This document shows positions 8,379-16,272 of a stretch of 64,000 nucleotides of DNA, one piece after another. This DNA is from Pyramidobacter sp. YE332 (GTDB taxonomy: Bacteria; Synergistota; Synergistia; Synergistales; Dethiosulfovibrionaceae). The stretch spans positions 310,001 to 374,000 of the forward strand of contig NZ_CP133038.1 in assembly GCF_033060595.1 (NCBI RefSeq), read 5' to 3'. The first letter of the stretch is position 1. Each line of letters opens with the position of its first letter. A program made the translations under genes and the position numbers. The notes below the pieces were generated by a model, which had not been told where the DNA came from, did not search any database, and was given only the letters and a program-made list of their open reading frames with translations.

Positions 8379-9102
8379 GTACGAGATCGTCGGTCTGCGC
8401 AAAAGCTTCGCCCTCGGCGGCGAAAAGCTGCCCGTGCTGCGCGGGCTGGACCTGACGCTGGAAGACGGGGACTTCGTGGTCGTGGCCGGCCGCAGCGGCT
8501 GCGGCAAGACCACGCTGCTGCGCATCCTCGCCGGGCTGGAGTCCTACGAGGGCGAGGTGCGCGCCCCGGAGCGCGCCCGCGTCGGCATGGTCTTTCAGGA
8601 GCCGCGCCTGATGCCGTGGCTGAACGTGTACGACAACGTGGCCTTCGGCGTCGAAAAGCCCGAAAGGGCGCGCATCATGGAGCTGATCCGCGCCGTTCGC
8701 CTCGACGGCTTCGAGAACGTCAGGCCGGCGCAGCTTTCCGGCGGCATGCAGCACCGCGCCGCGCTGGCCCGCGCGCTGGCGCTCGACCCCGGCGTGCTGC
8801 TCATGGACGAACCGTTCGCGGCGCTCGACTACTTTACGCGCATGACCATGCAGGAACTGCTCGTCGAACTGTACCAACGCACCGGCGTCACCGTGGTTTT
8901 CGTCACTCACAGCATCGACGAGGCGCTGCTGCTCGGGCGCCGGATCGTCGTCCTCGACCGCGGCGTCATCGACGCTCGCTACGACCTCGGCTCACTGCCC
9001 TATCCGCGCGATCTTTCGCTGCCCGAAGTGGGCAGGCTGCGCCGGGAGATTCTCGCGCGCATCATGAATCAGACTCTTAACAGGAAAGAGGGGAAAAGAT
9101 GA
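8371..9102 (+). CDS. ABC transporter ATP-binding protein, nitrate/sulfonate/taurine type
   Basis: A 243-aa ABC ATPase with Walker A GRSGCGKT (residues 40-47), Q-loop in VFQEPRLMPWLNVYDNVAFG, signature LSGGMQHR, Walker B LLMDEPFAALD and the switch His in VTHSIDEA. The sequence around the Q-loop and signature resembles SsuB/TauB. The start is a TTG at 8371 overlapping the permease end, and the stop overlaps the next start (ATGA at 9099). It energises uptake through the adjacent permease. Confidence 0.87.
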   Translation: MAKYEIVGLRKSFALGGEKLPVLRGLDLTLEDGDFVVVAGRSGCGKTTLLRILAGLESYEGEVRAPERARVGMVFQEPRLMPWLNVYDNVAFGVEKPERARIMELIRAVRLDGFENVRPAQLSGGMQHRAALARALALDPGVLLMDEPFAALDYFTRMTMQELLVELYQRTGVTVVFVTHSIDEALLLGRRIVVLDRGVIDARYDLGSLPYPRDLSLPEVGRLRREILARIMNQTLNRKEGKR

Positions 9103-9782
9103 AAAAATATTTATGGCTGTGTCTGTTCTGGCTTGTGTCCGCCGCGCCCGTCCGGGCGGTCCCCGCGCCGCTGGAGCGGCTGCGCGTCGCCTTCGCGCCG
9201 GGCGCGGAGCGTCTCTCCGTGCTGGCCGCCGCGCCGGAACTGCTGTGGCGCGACCATCTCGACCTGCCGGTGGAGAAAGTTTTCTGCGCCGGCGACGAAG
9301 AGCAGCTGACGGCTCTGGCCGAAGGGCGCGTCCACATCGTCGCTTCGATCCGCGCCTCAAAAGTCTTCGCGGCTGCCGCCCGGGGCCAGGCGTTGCGCAT
9401 CGTCACCGTCGCCTGCCGCCCGCGGCCGGAACGTGCCGGACACACGGCGGAAGACGACGAACTGGTCTCCGTCACGACCGGCCAGTTCATCATGGATCAC
9501 AACGATGCCGTGCGCGCTTTCATGGACGCGCAGGCCGACGCGGCCGAATGGCTGGAACGGGATGGAGAAGCGGCGGCGCTTCTGGCGCGGGCTGCCGGTC
9601 TTGACGCCGCTCGGGGCGAAGAACTGCGCCGCGGGCGTTCCTTCTCGCCGCAGCTGACCGACAAGGATTTCGACGCGCTCACGCGCACGCAGGCGCGCCA
9701 AAGAGCGCTCGGCCTCGCCGGGCCGCAGGCCCTGCGCTCGTTTATTTACTATCGTCAGCTGCGCCTGCTGACGCCCAGCTGA
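9099..9782 (+). CDS. Short, apparently degenerate ABC substrate-binding protein
   Basis: A 227-aa exported protein (signal peptide about 1-20, MKK start) overlapping the ATPase stop. Its N-terminal part (APLERLRVAFAPG, then LTALAEGRVHIVASI) and its C-terminal part (LVSVTTGQFIMDHNDAVRAF) resemble the two ends of the full-length binding protein encoded at 10261. The central stretch that forms most of the second lobe (the equivalent of PRGTILHELL to RVDAALVTG) is missing. It is about 85 residues short, so it may not bind the substrate as a normal two-lobed protein. It could be a decayed duplicate or an accessory protein. Confidence 0.6.
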   Translation: MKKYLWLCLFWLVSAAPVRAVPAPLERLRVAFAPGAERLSVLAAAPELLWRDHLDLPVEKVFCAGDEEQLTALAEGRVHIVASIRASKVFAAAARGQALRIVTVACRPRPERAGHTAEDDELVSVTTGQFIMDHNDAVRAFMDAQADAAEWLERDGEAAALLARAAGLDAARGEELRRGRSFSPQLTDKDFDALTRTQARQRALGLAGPQALRSFIYYRQLRLLTPS

Positions 9783-9865
9783 TGCAGCGAATGATCTCCG
9801 GAGGAGATCGTGCAGCTGCAAAAAATCGCGCCGCAGCGCGGCGCTCGCGCAAAGGAGGTTATCCC

Positions 9866-10249
9866 ATGCGCATCATGGACTTTGATCATCTCGTTCTCAC
9901 CACGGCCGACCTCGAATCCTGCCGCCGCTTCTACTGCGGCGCGCTCGGCATGGAGTATCGCGAGAGGGACGGCCGCGGTGCCTTCCATTTCGGCGCCCGC
10001 AAGATCAACGTTCACACCCGCCCCGCCGAGTTCCTGCCGGCGGCGGAACGTCCCCTCCCCGGCAGCCTCGACTTCTGCCTGATCACGACGGACGACATCG
10101 AAACCGTCAAAGCCGAACTCGTCGCCAAAGGCGTGTCCATCGTCGCGGGCGTTGTCGACAGGAACGGCGCCCGCGGTCCGATGCGGAGCGTTTACGCGCG
10201 CGACCCCGACGGCAATCTCGTAGAGATCGCCCAGTACGCTCATCGATAA
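9866..10249 (+). CDS. VOC family (glyoxalase/dioxygenase fold) protein
   Basis: A 127-aa protein with the paired beta-alpha-beta-beta-beta modules of the vicinal-oxygen-chelate fold: FDHLVLTTADLESCRRFY at the start and RSVYARDPDGNLVEIAQY at the end. His8 and the Glu near residue 120 sit where metal ligands are usual in this family. An AAAGGAGG precedes the ATG at 9866. It lies between two binding-protein genes of the transporter operon, so it may act on the imported compound. Reaction unknown. Confidence 0.75.
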   Translation: MRIMDFDHLVLTTADLESCRRFYCGALGMEYRERDGRGAFHFGARKINVHTRPAEFLPAAERPLPGSLDFCLITTDDIETVKAELVAKGVSIVAGVVDRNGARGPMRSVYARDPDGNLVEIAQYAHR

Positions 10250-10260
10250 GGGGGCCGACG

Positions 10261-11193
10261 ATGAACGGACGTCTGAAAGAATGTGCCGCCGCGCTGCTGC
10301 TGGCGCTTGCCTCCCTGCCCGCGCGCGCTGACGGCAAGATCGCCGTAACCTACATCACGCCGCCGCTCAACGTCCCCTCCATGGTCGAGAAACGCCTCGG
10401 ACTGTTCGCAAAGCATTTCGGCCAGCCCGTGGAATACGTCGTCCTCAGGAACGGGCCCGAGCAGGCCCACGCTCTCGCCGCCGGCGACGTTCAGTTCCTG
10501 CCCGCGGCCGGCTCCACCAACGTCTTCCTGTCGGCGGCCAGCGGCGCGCCGTTCAGGATCCTCGGCATCTTCGCGCGCTCGCCGCGGAGTTTCAAGATCC
10601 TCGCGCCCAAGGATTCGCCGCTGGCGCGTCCCGAAGATTTGCGCGGCAGAACCGTCGCCGGGCCGCGCGGCACCATCCTGCACGAACTGCTCGCCCTCTG
10701 GCTGGCCGAAGCCGGCATGACCGTCAAAGACGTGGAATTCGTCTCCATGAACGTGCCCGCGGCGGCGGCCGCTCTCGCCGCCGGCAGGGTCGACGCCGCG
10801 CTCGTCACCGGCGTGCCGGCCTGGCGGATGGCCCGCGACGGCTACACGGTGCTGCGCGACGGTGACGGGCTGGTCGGCGGCGAAGTGCTTTCCGTCACCA
10901 CGGAAGCGATGCTGCGCGACCATCCCGACCTGGTGGAAAAATTCCTCGCCGCCCGTCGCGAGACGCTGCGATGGATCGCCGATCATCGCGGCGAGGCCGT
11001 GCGCATCGCCGCCGAGGAACTGGACCTGAGCCGCGAAGACGTGGAAGCGCAGCTGCCGCTCTACGATTTCTCCATGGAGATCACTCCCGCCGACGCCGCG
11101 GGACTGCAGCGCACCGTCGACTTCATGGCCGCGCAGGGCATGATGGAGCGTGCCGTCGACGTGCGCAGCCTGTTCGCCGCGCCGCAGCCGTAA
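10261..11193 (+). CDS. ABC transporter substrate-binding protein, nitrate/sulfonate/taurine type
   Basis: A 310-aa exported binding protein (signal peptide about 1-23, ARA-D cleavage). It has the SsuA/TauA/NMT1-like layout: LGLFAKHFGQPVEY, LAAGDVQFLPAAGS, PEDLRGRTVAGPRGT, VPAAAAALAAGRVDAALVTG and LSVTTEAMLRDHPDLV. It is full length and is the likely working receptor for the permease and ATPase upstream. It is separated from the VOC gene by 11 bp and followed by a strong terminator, so it ends the operon. The ligand cannot be named. Confidence 0.82.
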   Translation: MNGRLKECAAALLLALASLPARADGKIAVTYITPPLNVPSMVEKRLGLFAKHFGQPVEYVVLRNGPEQAHALAAGDVQFLPAAGSTNVFLSAASGAPFRILGIFARSPRSFKILAPKDSPLARPEDLRGRTVAGPRGTILHELLALWLAEAGMTVKDVEFVSMNVPAAAAALAAGRVDAALVTGVPAWRMARDGYTVLRDGDGLVGGEVLSVTTEAMLRDHPDLVEKFLAARRETLRWIADHRGEAVRIAAEELDLSREDVEAQLPLYDFSMEITPADAAGLQRTVDFMAAQGMMERAVDVRSLFAAPQP

Positions 11194-11226
11194 AAAAGCG
11201 CGAGGACGCGAATCCCCGCTCGTCGA

Positions 11227-11265
11227 AAAATCCCCTGCAGCCTGGCGACTGCAGGGGATTTTTTT
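11227..11265 (+). terminator. Rho-independent terminator of the hydF-ABC operon
   Basis: Stem AATCCCCTGCAG / CTGCAGGGGATT with an 8-nt loop followed by a T run, starting 34 bp after the last stop codon. Confidence 0.85.
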
Positions 11266-11320
11266 GCGCATGCGATACTGACGTTGATTTTCAGTCGAAA
11301 GCCGTAATTGAAAATCGGTG

Positions 11321-11881
11321 TCAGGATCCGTATGCGGCGATGCCGAGGAAGGCTGACAGAATGATCAGCGCGATCGGCGATATTCTCCGCCGATGCGGCA
11401 GGATGGGGAAGAAAAACGCTGCCGCCAAAAGGGCCGAAAGAGCCATGGCCTTTACGTCGGCTCCGCCCGCCTCCTTGTGCAGGCAGTTATGAACGGTCAT
11501 GCTGACGCCGGCCGCGAGGACGATGCCGATCACGGCCGGTTTCAGGCCGGATAGGACGGCCTGGAAACGTCGGTTGCGGAACGCGGCGCTGAAGAAGCCC
11601 ATGACCAGCAGGATCATGACGAAAGACGGCAGCACGACGGCGGCAGTGGCGACAAGCGCTCCCGGAATGCTGGCCTGTTGGCTGCCGACGCAGGTCGCCA
11701 GATTGACCATAATGGGGCCGGGCGTGCTTTCGCTGACGGCGATCCAGTAGCTCAGTCGCTCCTCGCTGAGCCAGCCGTAAGACAGAACGACGTCGCGGAT
11801 GAGAGGGATGGCTCCGTAGGCGCCGCCGAAAGCGAAAAAGCCCACCTTGAGAAAAGCGCACAGCAGATCGGCAAGGATCAT
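11321..11881 (-). CDS. Chromate transporter family protein, half-size (second of pair)
   Basis: A 186-aa membrane protein of the short ChrA (single CHR domain) type. It has the family hallmarks KVGFFAFGGAYGAIPLI near the N-terminus and ESTPGPIMVNLATCVG around residue 50-65, with about five or six helices. Short ChrA proteins work as pairs, and the previous gene encodes the partner. Its ATG at 11881 overlaps the partner stop (ATGA). Although named for chromate efflux, the natural substrate of such pairs in anaerobes is often unclear. Confidence 0.85.
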   Translation of the reverse strand: MILADLLCAFLKVGFFAFGGAYGAIPLIRDVVLSYGWLSEERLSYWIAVSESTPGPIMVNLATCVGSQQASIPGALVATAAVVLPSFVMILLVMGFFSAAFRNRRFQAVLSGLKPAVIGIVLAAGVSMTVHNCLHKEAGGADVKAMALSALLAAAFFFPILPHRRRISPIALIILSAFLGIAAYGS

Positions 11882-12462
11882 TTTTCTTCTCTCCCGGCGC
11901 GGAGAAGGTTTCCCGCTGAAAACAGCGCGAGGCTCAGCAGAGCGGCGCACGACAGGAGCGCGATCGAAGAAATTTTCAGCGCGAAAATTTCCGACGCTCC
12001 CATGGTTAAGAACGCGCCGGCCATGAACAGGCGGGGGCGCGCCTTTTTCGGCATCTTCCGGACCATGCGGATCCCCGCGTCCAAAACAAGAAGGCCGACA
12101 GACAGCTTGATGCCCCGAAACGCGGACGACACGGCTCGTATCGCGAGAAAGCGGTCGAAGCGGGAGGCGATGAGATAGATCACCGCAAAAGACGGCAGCA
12201 CGATTCCCAGCGTCGCCGCCAGCGTGCCGCTCAGACCGGCCTGGCGGTAACCGACGAAGGTGGCGCAGTTGATGGCGATCGGTCCGGGCGTCGACTCGGC
12301 GATGACGACGACGTTCATCATCTCGTCGTGAGTGATCCAGCCTTCCCGCTCGACGCAGAGATGTTCAATCAGAGAGATCATGGCATAGCCGCCGCCAAAC
12401 GTGAAAAAACCGACTTTCATGAAGACGAGCAGCAGCCTGAGCAGAATGCCGGGCTTTTTCAT
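11878..12462 (-). CDS. Chromate transporter family protein, half-size (first of pair)
   Basis: A 194-aa single-CHR-domain membrane protein with KVGFFTFGGGYAMISLIE near the start and ESTPGPIAINCATFVGY in the middle. It is a homologue of the following 186-aa protein; together they form the two halves of a ChrA-like transporter. The ATG at 12462 overlaps the stop of the ArsR regulator gene upstream (ATGA), and its own stop overlaps the next start, so all three genes are coupled. A longer reading through the regulator in another frame is spurious. Confidence 0.85.
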   Translation of the reverse strand: MKKPGILLRLLLVFMKVGFFTFGGGYAMISLIEHLCVEREGWITHDEMMNVVVIAESTPGPIAINCATFVGYRQAGLSGTLAATLGIVLPSFAVIYLIASRFDRFLAIRAVSSAFRGIKLSVGLLVLDAGIRMVRKMPKKARPRLFMAGAFLTMGASEIFALKISSIALLSCAALLSLALFSAGNLLRAGREEK

Positions 12463-12830
12463 TGTCTCTCCTCCTTCGTCTCGCGCTCGCCGGCAGTTGA
12501 AAAGTCCGATCGACAACGAGCGCCCGCGTTTTGGCGGTTCCGTTCGTCGGGCGGGCACGTCCGTTCGACGGCGGCGGCCTGGTCTCCGATTTCCCGGGCC
12601 AGATCTTGAAGGGTCCGACGATCGACGTCGTAATGCATAAAATATCCCCGCCTCTGTCCGATGACGATGCCGGCCTCCCGCAGCACTTTCAGATGCTGGG
12701 ATACGGCGGCTTCGGAAAGATCCAGCTCGCGGGCCAGCGCGCGTACGCAACGGCGATGTTCGAGCAGCAGCCTGACGATTTTCAGGCGCGTCCCATCCGC
12801 AAGCGCTTTGAAAAGAACCAGATGATCCAT
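12459..12830 (-). CDS. ArsR/SmtB-family winged-helix repressor
   Basis: A 123-aa winged-helix regulator: LFKALADGTRLKIVRLLL, then recognition region ARELDLSEAAVSQHLKVLREAG and wing QRRGYFMHYDVD. In classical ArsR the equivalent segment reads ELCVCDL; here it is ELDLSEA, so the usual metal-binding cysteines are absent and the signal is probably not arsenite via that site. It heads the chrA operon and has AGGAG before its ATG at 12830. A perfect inverted repeat overlaps its promoter, consistent with autorepression. Confidence 0.85.
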   Translation of the reverse strand: MDHLVLFKALADGTRLKIVRLLLEHRRCVRALARELDLSEAAVSQHLKVLREAGIVIGQRRGYFMHYDVDRRTLQDLAREIGDQAAAVERTCPPDERNRQNAGARCRSDFSTAGERETKEERQ

Positions 12831-12842
12831 TTTGCACGCTCC

Positions 12843-12868
12843 TTTAATTAAGTGTCTGCGTAATTAAA
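12843..12868. promoter_or_regulatory. Candidate ArsR operator
   Basis: Perfect inverted repeat TTTAATTA / TAATTAAA with a 10-bp spacer. It lies between the -10 hexamer and the ribosome-binding site of the arsR-type gene, a position suited to autorepression. Confidence 0.6.
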
Positions 12869-12896
12869 TTTTAGCGGGAGCTTCCGATGAAGTCAA
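12868..12896 (-). promoter_or_regulatory. Promoter of the arsR-chrA-chrA operon
   Basis: Minus-strand TTGACT (12891-12896), 17-bp spacer, TAAAAT (12868-12873). The -10 shares a base with the operator repeat. Confidence 0.7.
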
Positions 12897-12920
12897 CGAT
12901 AAAAACGTGGCGGATACAAA

Positions 12921-12961
12921 CCGGGCTGCGGCGAAAGACTTTTCCCTTCGCCGCAGCCCGG
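12921..12961 (-). terminator. Terminator-like hairpin after dpaL
   Basis: A 15-bp perfect stem (CCGGGCTGCGGCGAA / TTCGCCGCAGCCCGG) with an 11-nt loop, 30 bp beyond the dpaL stop. The T tract follows only at some distance, so it may be an imperfect intrinsic terminator. Confidence 0.6.
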
Positions 12962-12991
12962 TCGTACAGGTTTTCGATTTAACCTTATCGA

Positions 12992-14203
12992 TCAAGAAAC
13001 CGAACGGTCCCGCGCAAACGCGCCGTCCCAGACGATGCGGCGGTAGTTGGCGCGGTCGGTAGCGCCTTCGGTGGAAAAGCAGAGCACGCGCGAGTTTTCG
13101 TCGAGGCGCAGCTGCTCCTTGAGCCATTTCAGCCCGGGGCTGCGCAGGACCTCGGTCACCAGGCCGAAGGCGGAAGCGCCGCTTTCGCCGGAGATCACGC
13201 GCGGATCGCCGGGCAGCGGCGCGCCGAGGATGCGCATACCCTGCGCGGCCGGGTAGTCGGGCATGGAGACGAAGTTGTCGGCGCAGCGCCGCAGCAGCTC
13301 CCAGGCCGTCATGCCCGGCACGCCGCAGGCCAGCCCGGCCATGATCGTGCGCATGTCGCCGTTTACGGCATGGATCTTGCCGTCCCGCGCCGCGGCGGTG
13401 CGGTAGATGCAGTCGGCCTGATTCGACTCGACGATGGTGACGATCGGGCGTTCCGCGCCGTACAGATTGGCGAAGAACGCCGCCGCCGCGGCCGGCATGG
13501 AACCGACGCCGGCCTGCAGGAACACGTGCGTGGGCTTTTTGCCGCCCAGCTGCTCCGCCGTCTCCAGCGTCATGGTCAGATAGCCCTGCATGATCCGCAG
13601 AGGGATCTCCTCGTAGCCCGGCCAGGAAGTGTCCTGCACCAGCGTCCAGCCGTTCTTCGCGGCGGTATCGCGGGCCAGCGCCACGGTATCGTTGTAATTG
13701 AATTCCGTAATCGACGCGTCGGCGCCTGTCCTGCGGATGTTCTCGAGGCGCTCGGCGGCGCTGCCCTTGGGCATGTAAACGACGCAACGCTGTTTCAGCT
13801 TGGCGGCCGTCCAGGCCACGCCGCGGCCGTGGTTGCCGTCGGTGGCGGTGACGAAGGTGGAGCCGTCGATCTTCGCCAGCACTTCGGGGCTGGTCAGCTC
13901 CGCGAAGGTCAGCGAATCGGGATCGAGCCCGAGCCGTTCGGCGACGCAGCGGCCGAGGCAGTAGCTGCCGCCGAGCACTTTGAAAGCGTTGAGGCCGAAG
14001 CGGTAGCTTTCATCTTTGACGTGCAGCGAAGCGATCCCCAGTTCGCGCGCCAGATGCGGCAGGTCGGCCAGCGGCGTGGGGGCGTACTCGGGAAAGCTGC
14101 GGTGGAAGGCGCGCACCTTCTCGGCCTGAGCCGGACCGAATTGTTCCGCCGCCGCGGCGCCGGCGCCGCGCTCGTAATGAACCGCCTTGAACAGTGCCTC
14201 CAT
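12992..14203 (-). CDS. dpaL: Diaminopropionate ammonia-lyase
   Basis: A PLP enzyme that splits 2,3-diaminopropionate to pyruvate and ammonia; the E. coli homologue is YgeX. The 403-aa product shows KDESYRFGLNAFKVLGGSY with the PLP lysine at Lys75, TATDGNHGRGVAW, the glycine-rich phosphate loop QAGVGSMPAA, and SGESGASAFG. The ATG at 14203 has AAGGAGG upstream. It directly follows the ygeY-type hydrolase gene (38-bp gap), the arrangement known from the selenium-linked ygeW-X-Y cluster, so the two probably work in one catabolic path. Confidence 0.92.
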   Translation of the reverse strand: MEALFKAVHYERGAGAAAAEQFGPAQAEKVRAFHRSFPEYAPTPLADLPHLARELGIASLHVKDESYRFGLNAFKVLGGSYCLGRCVAERLGLDPDSLTFAELTSPEVLAKIDGSTFVTATDGNHGRGVAWTAAKLKQRCVVYMPKGSAAERLENIRRTGADASITEFNYNDTVALARDTAAKNGWTLVQDTSWPGYEEIPLRIMQGYLTMTLETAEQLGGKKPTHVFLQAGVGSMPAAAAAFFANLYGAERPIVTIVESNQADCIYRTAAARDGKIHAVNGDMRTIMAGLACGVPGMTAWELLRRCADNFVSMPDYPAAQGMRILGAPLPGDPRVISGESGASAFGLVTEVLRSPGLKWLKEQLRLDENSRVLCFSTEGATDRANYRRIVWDGAFARDRSVS

Positions 14204-14241
14204 TTTCGTTCCTCCTTGAATGAACATCCTCGCGCCCTTTT

Positions 14242-15408
14242 TCAGAGCGTCTCGATCAGATGGGTATAGAAGCAGCACGCCTCTTCGACTTTTGCGAGAG
14301 CGCAGCGTTCGTCGGTCATGTGCGCCAGCTTGTATTCGCCGGGACCGAAGCCGATCGTAGGCACGCCCATCGCCACGGGAACGACGGCGTTGGTGCCAAA
14401 ATCCCAGAAGTCGTAGCGGGCGGGCGCTTCGCCGAACGTCTTTTCATACGCGGCGTTACAGGCGAGCGTGAGTGGATGGTTCTCGCCGATCTTCCAGGGA
14501 TCGTGCTCGGGCCGATAGACGAGCCGCGCTCCGTTCCAGCTGGTGTGGATCAGCGTGCCGGGTTCGACGGAAGCTCGTTTGCCGGCGGCCAGCGCCGCCA
14601 GTTCCGTCGCGACCTGCGCGGTGGTCTCGCCGAGGCGCAGGCGCCGGTCGAGATAGATCTCGCAGCGGTTGGGCACGGCGTTCAACGACGCCGTCTGGCA
14701 GGAGATGTGCGACAGCACGATGGTGCCGCCGCCGTTCTCGCGCAGTGCGGCGTTGAGGGCTTCGACGCGCTGGATGATCTCCGCCATCTCGTAGACGGCG
14801 TTGACGCCCTTTTCGGGCGCCGAGCCGTGCGCCGAAACGCCGTGCGTGACGAGGCGCGCCTGCACTTTGCCGGTGTGCCCGAGCGTGATCACGTTGTCGG
14901 ACGGCTCGCAGATCACGCAGAAGTCGGGTCTGACGCCGCTGTCGCGGTAAAAATGTTCGAGGCAGACGCCGTCGCAGTACTCCTCGCAGACGGAGCCTGT
15001 CACCCAGACGGTCTTGCCTTCGAGCAGGCCAAGCTTTTTCGCCGCTCCCGCCGCGCAGATCGACGCGGTCAGGCCGCCTTTCATGTCCACGGCGCCGCGG
15101 CCGTAGAGCATGCCGTCCTCGATCTCGCCGGCAAAGGGCGGATGCTTCCATTCGTCTGCGTTCTCGGCCAGCACGGTGTCCATGTGCGAATCGAAGTGGA
15201 TCACCCTGCCGCCGCAGCCGACGCGGCCGCAAACGTTGCCCGCGGCGTCGACGTAGGCTTCGTCATACCCCAGTTCCTTCATTTTGGCGAGGAGTTTCTG
15301 CGCCAGTTCGCCCTCCTGATCGGAATAGCTGCGCGTTTTCACGGCCGCGACGTAAAAATCCAGCAGGTCGCGGCGGTGCGTTTCGTTCCAGAATTTCTGA
15401 GCGATCAT
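14242..15408 (-). CDS. YgeY-type selenium-metabolism-linked M20 hydrolase
   Basis: A 388-aa cytosolic metallohydrolase of the M20/ArgE/DapE group with zinc-site motifs HFDSHMDTV (about 70-78), YGRGAVDMKGG, VCEEYCDG and a C-terminal WDFGTNAV. The sequence and its position just upstream of dpaL match the YgeY subfamily, which co-occurs with selenium-dependent enzymes. The likely reaction is deacylation or hydrolysis of a peptide-like precursor. The ATG at 15408 follows GGGGGC. The window also encodes a component-B selenoprotein, consistent with selenium use. Confidence 0.85.
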   Translation of the reverse strand: MIAQKFWNETHRRDLLDFYVAAVKTRSYSDQEGELAQKLLAKMKELGYDEAYVDAAGNVCGRVGCGGRVIHFDSHMDTVLAENADEWKHPPFAGEIEDGMLYGRGAVDMKGGLTASICAAGAAKKLGLLEGKTVWVTGSVCEEYCDGVCLEHFYRDSGVRPDFCVICEPSDNVITLGHTGKVQARLVTHGVSAHGSAPEKGVNAVYEMAEIIQRVEALNAALRENGGGTIVLSHISCQTASLNAVPNRCEIYLDRRLRLGETTAQVATELAALAAGKRASVEPGTLIHTSWNGARLVYRPEHDPWKIGENHPLTLACNAAYEKTFGEAPARYDFWDFGTNAVVPVAMGVPTIGFGPGEYKLAHMTDERCALAKVEEACCFYTHLIETL

Positions 15409-15570
15409 AAAAAAGCCCCCTTCGCGGATGATGTTCCCCGAACTGAATCAAGTATATTGATTTCCGCGCCGTAAAGTATCACAATAGAAGCGAAAAATGC
15501 AGCGTCATTGCGCAAAAACTTCCCCAACCGGTATGAGAGCGCATTGTGCAGAAAGATTCGGAGGAAGACC

Positions 15571-16194
15571 ATGAGGCCCGCCAGGGAATACCGCAACATC
15601 GTTTTCGACATGGGACACGTGCTGTCCGAGTACGACTCGCGCCGCGCCATCGCGCGGTTCACGGACGACGAGGCCGTGATCAAGGAGATCCGTTACGTGC
15701 TGTACTGCTCCTGCGAGTGGCAGATGCTCGATGCGGGGCTCATCGACGAGGATACGGCGCTGCGGTACACGCTGCGCCGCCTCAGCTCCGACGCCGTGCG
15801 AGAGATCGCGCGGAAAAGCTTCGAGCACTGGGAGGATTACAACCTGTGGCCCAAGCCCGGCATGGAAGAAGTGGTCAAAGCCGTCAAAGCACGCGGCCAG
15901 AACGTCTACGTGCTTTCCAACGCGGGGATGCGCCTGACGCAGTGCTGGCGGCGCGTGCTGCCCTGCCCGGATCTGTACGACGGCGTCGTCTTCTCCGCGC
16001 CGGAACGGTGCGTCAAGCCGCAGAAATGGATCTATCGGCTTTTTTTCGAGCGCTACGGCCTGGACCCGGCCGACTGCCTCTTCATCGACGACCTGACATG
16101 GAACGTGCAGGGGGCCGTCGACTGCGGCATGGACGCCTGGCAGTTCGCCAGCGGCGACGTGGCCGAGCTGCGCCGCGTGCTGGAGCTGGACTGA
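15571..16194 (+). CDS. HAD family hydrolase (subfamily IA, YihX-like)
   Basis: A 207-aa haloacid-dehalogenase-fold protein. Motif I is FDMGHVL (nucleophile Asp present; the second Asp replaced by Gly, as in YihX-type glucose-1-phosphate phosphatases), motif II is VLSNAG, the motif III lysine lies in RCVKPQKWIY, and motif IV is FIDDLTWN. An alpha-helical cap sits between motifs I and II. I chose the ATG at 15571 (GGAGGAAGACC upstream) over one at 15508. Small phosphate esters are probable substrates. Confidence 0.8.
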   Translation: MRPAREYRNIVFDMGHVLSEYDSRRAIARFTDDEAVIKEIRYVLYCSCEWQMLDAGLIDEDTALRYTLRRLSSDAVREIARKSFEHWEDYNLWPKPGMEEVVKAVKARGQNVYVLSNAGMRLTQCWRRVLPCPDLYDGVVFSAPERCVKPQKWIYRLFFERYGLDPADCLFIDDLTWNVQGAVDCGMDAWQFASGDVAELRRVLELD

Positions 16195-16272
16195 AAAACT
16201 TCCGCGCCGCCGCGCGAATAAAAACGAGCGGCCGCTCGCACGTCATACGGTTGTTGATCGGCGGAACGGGGG

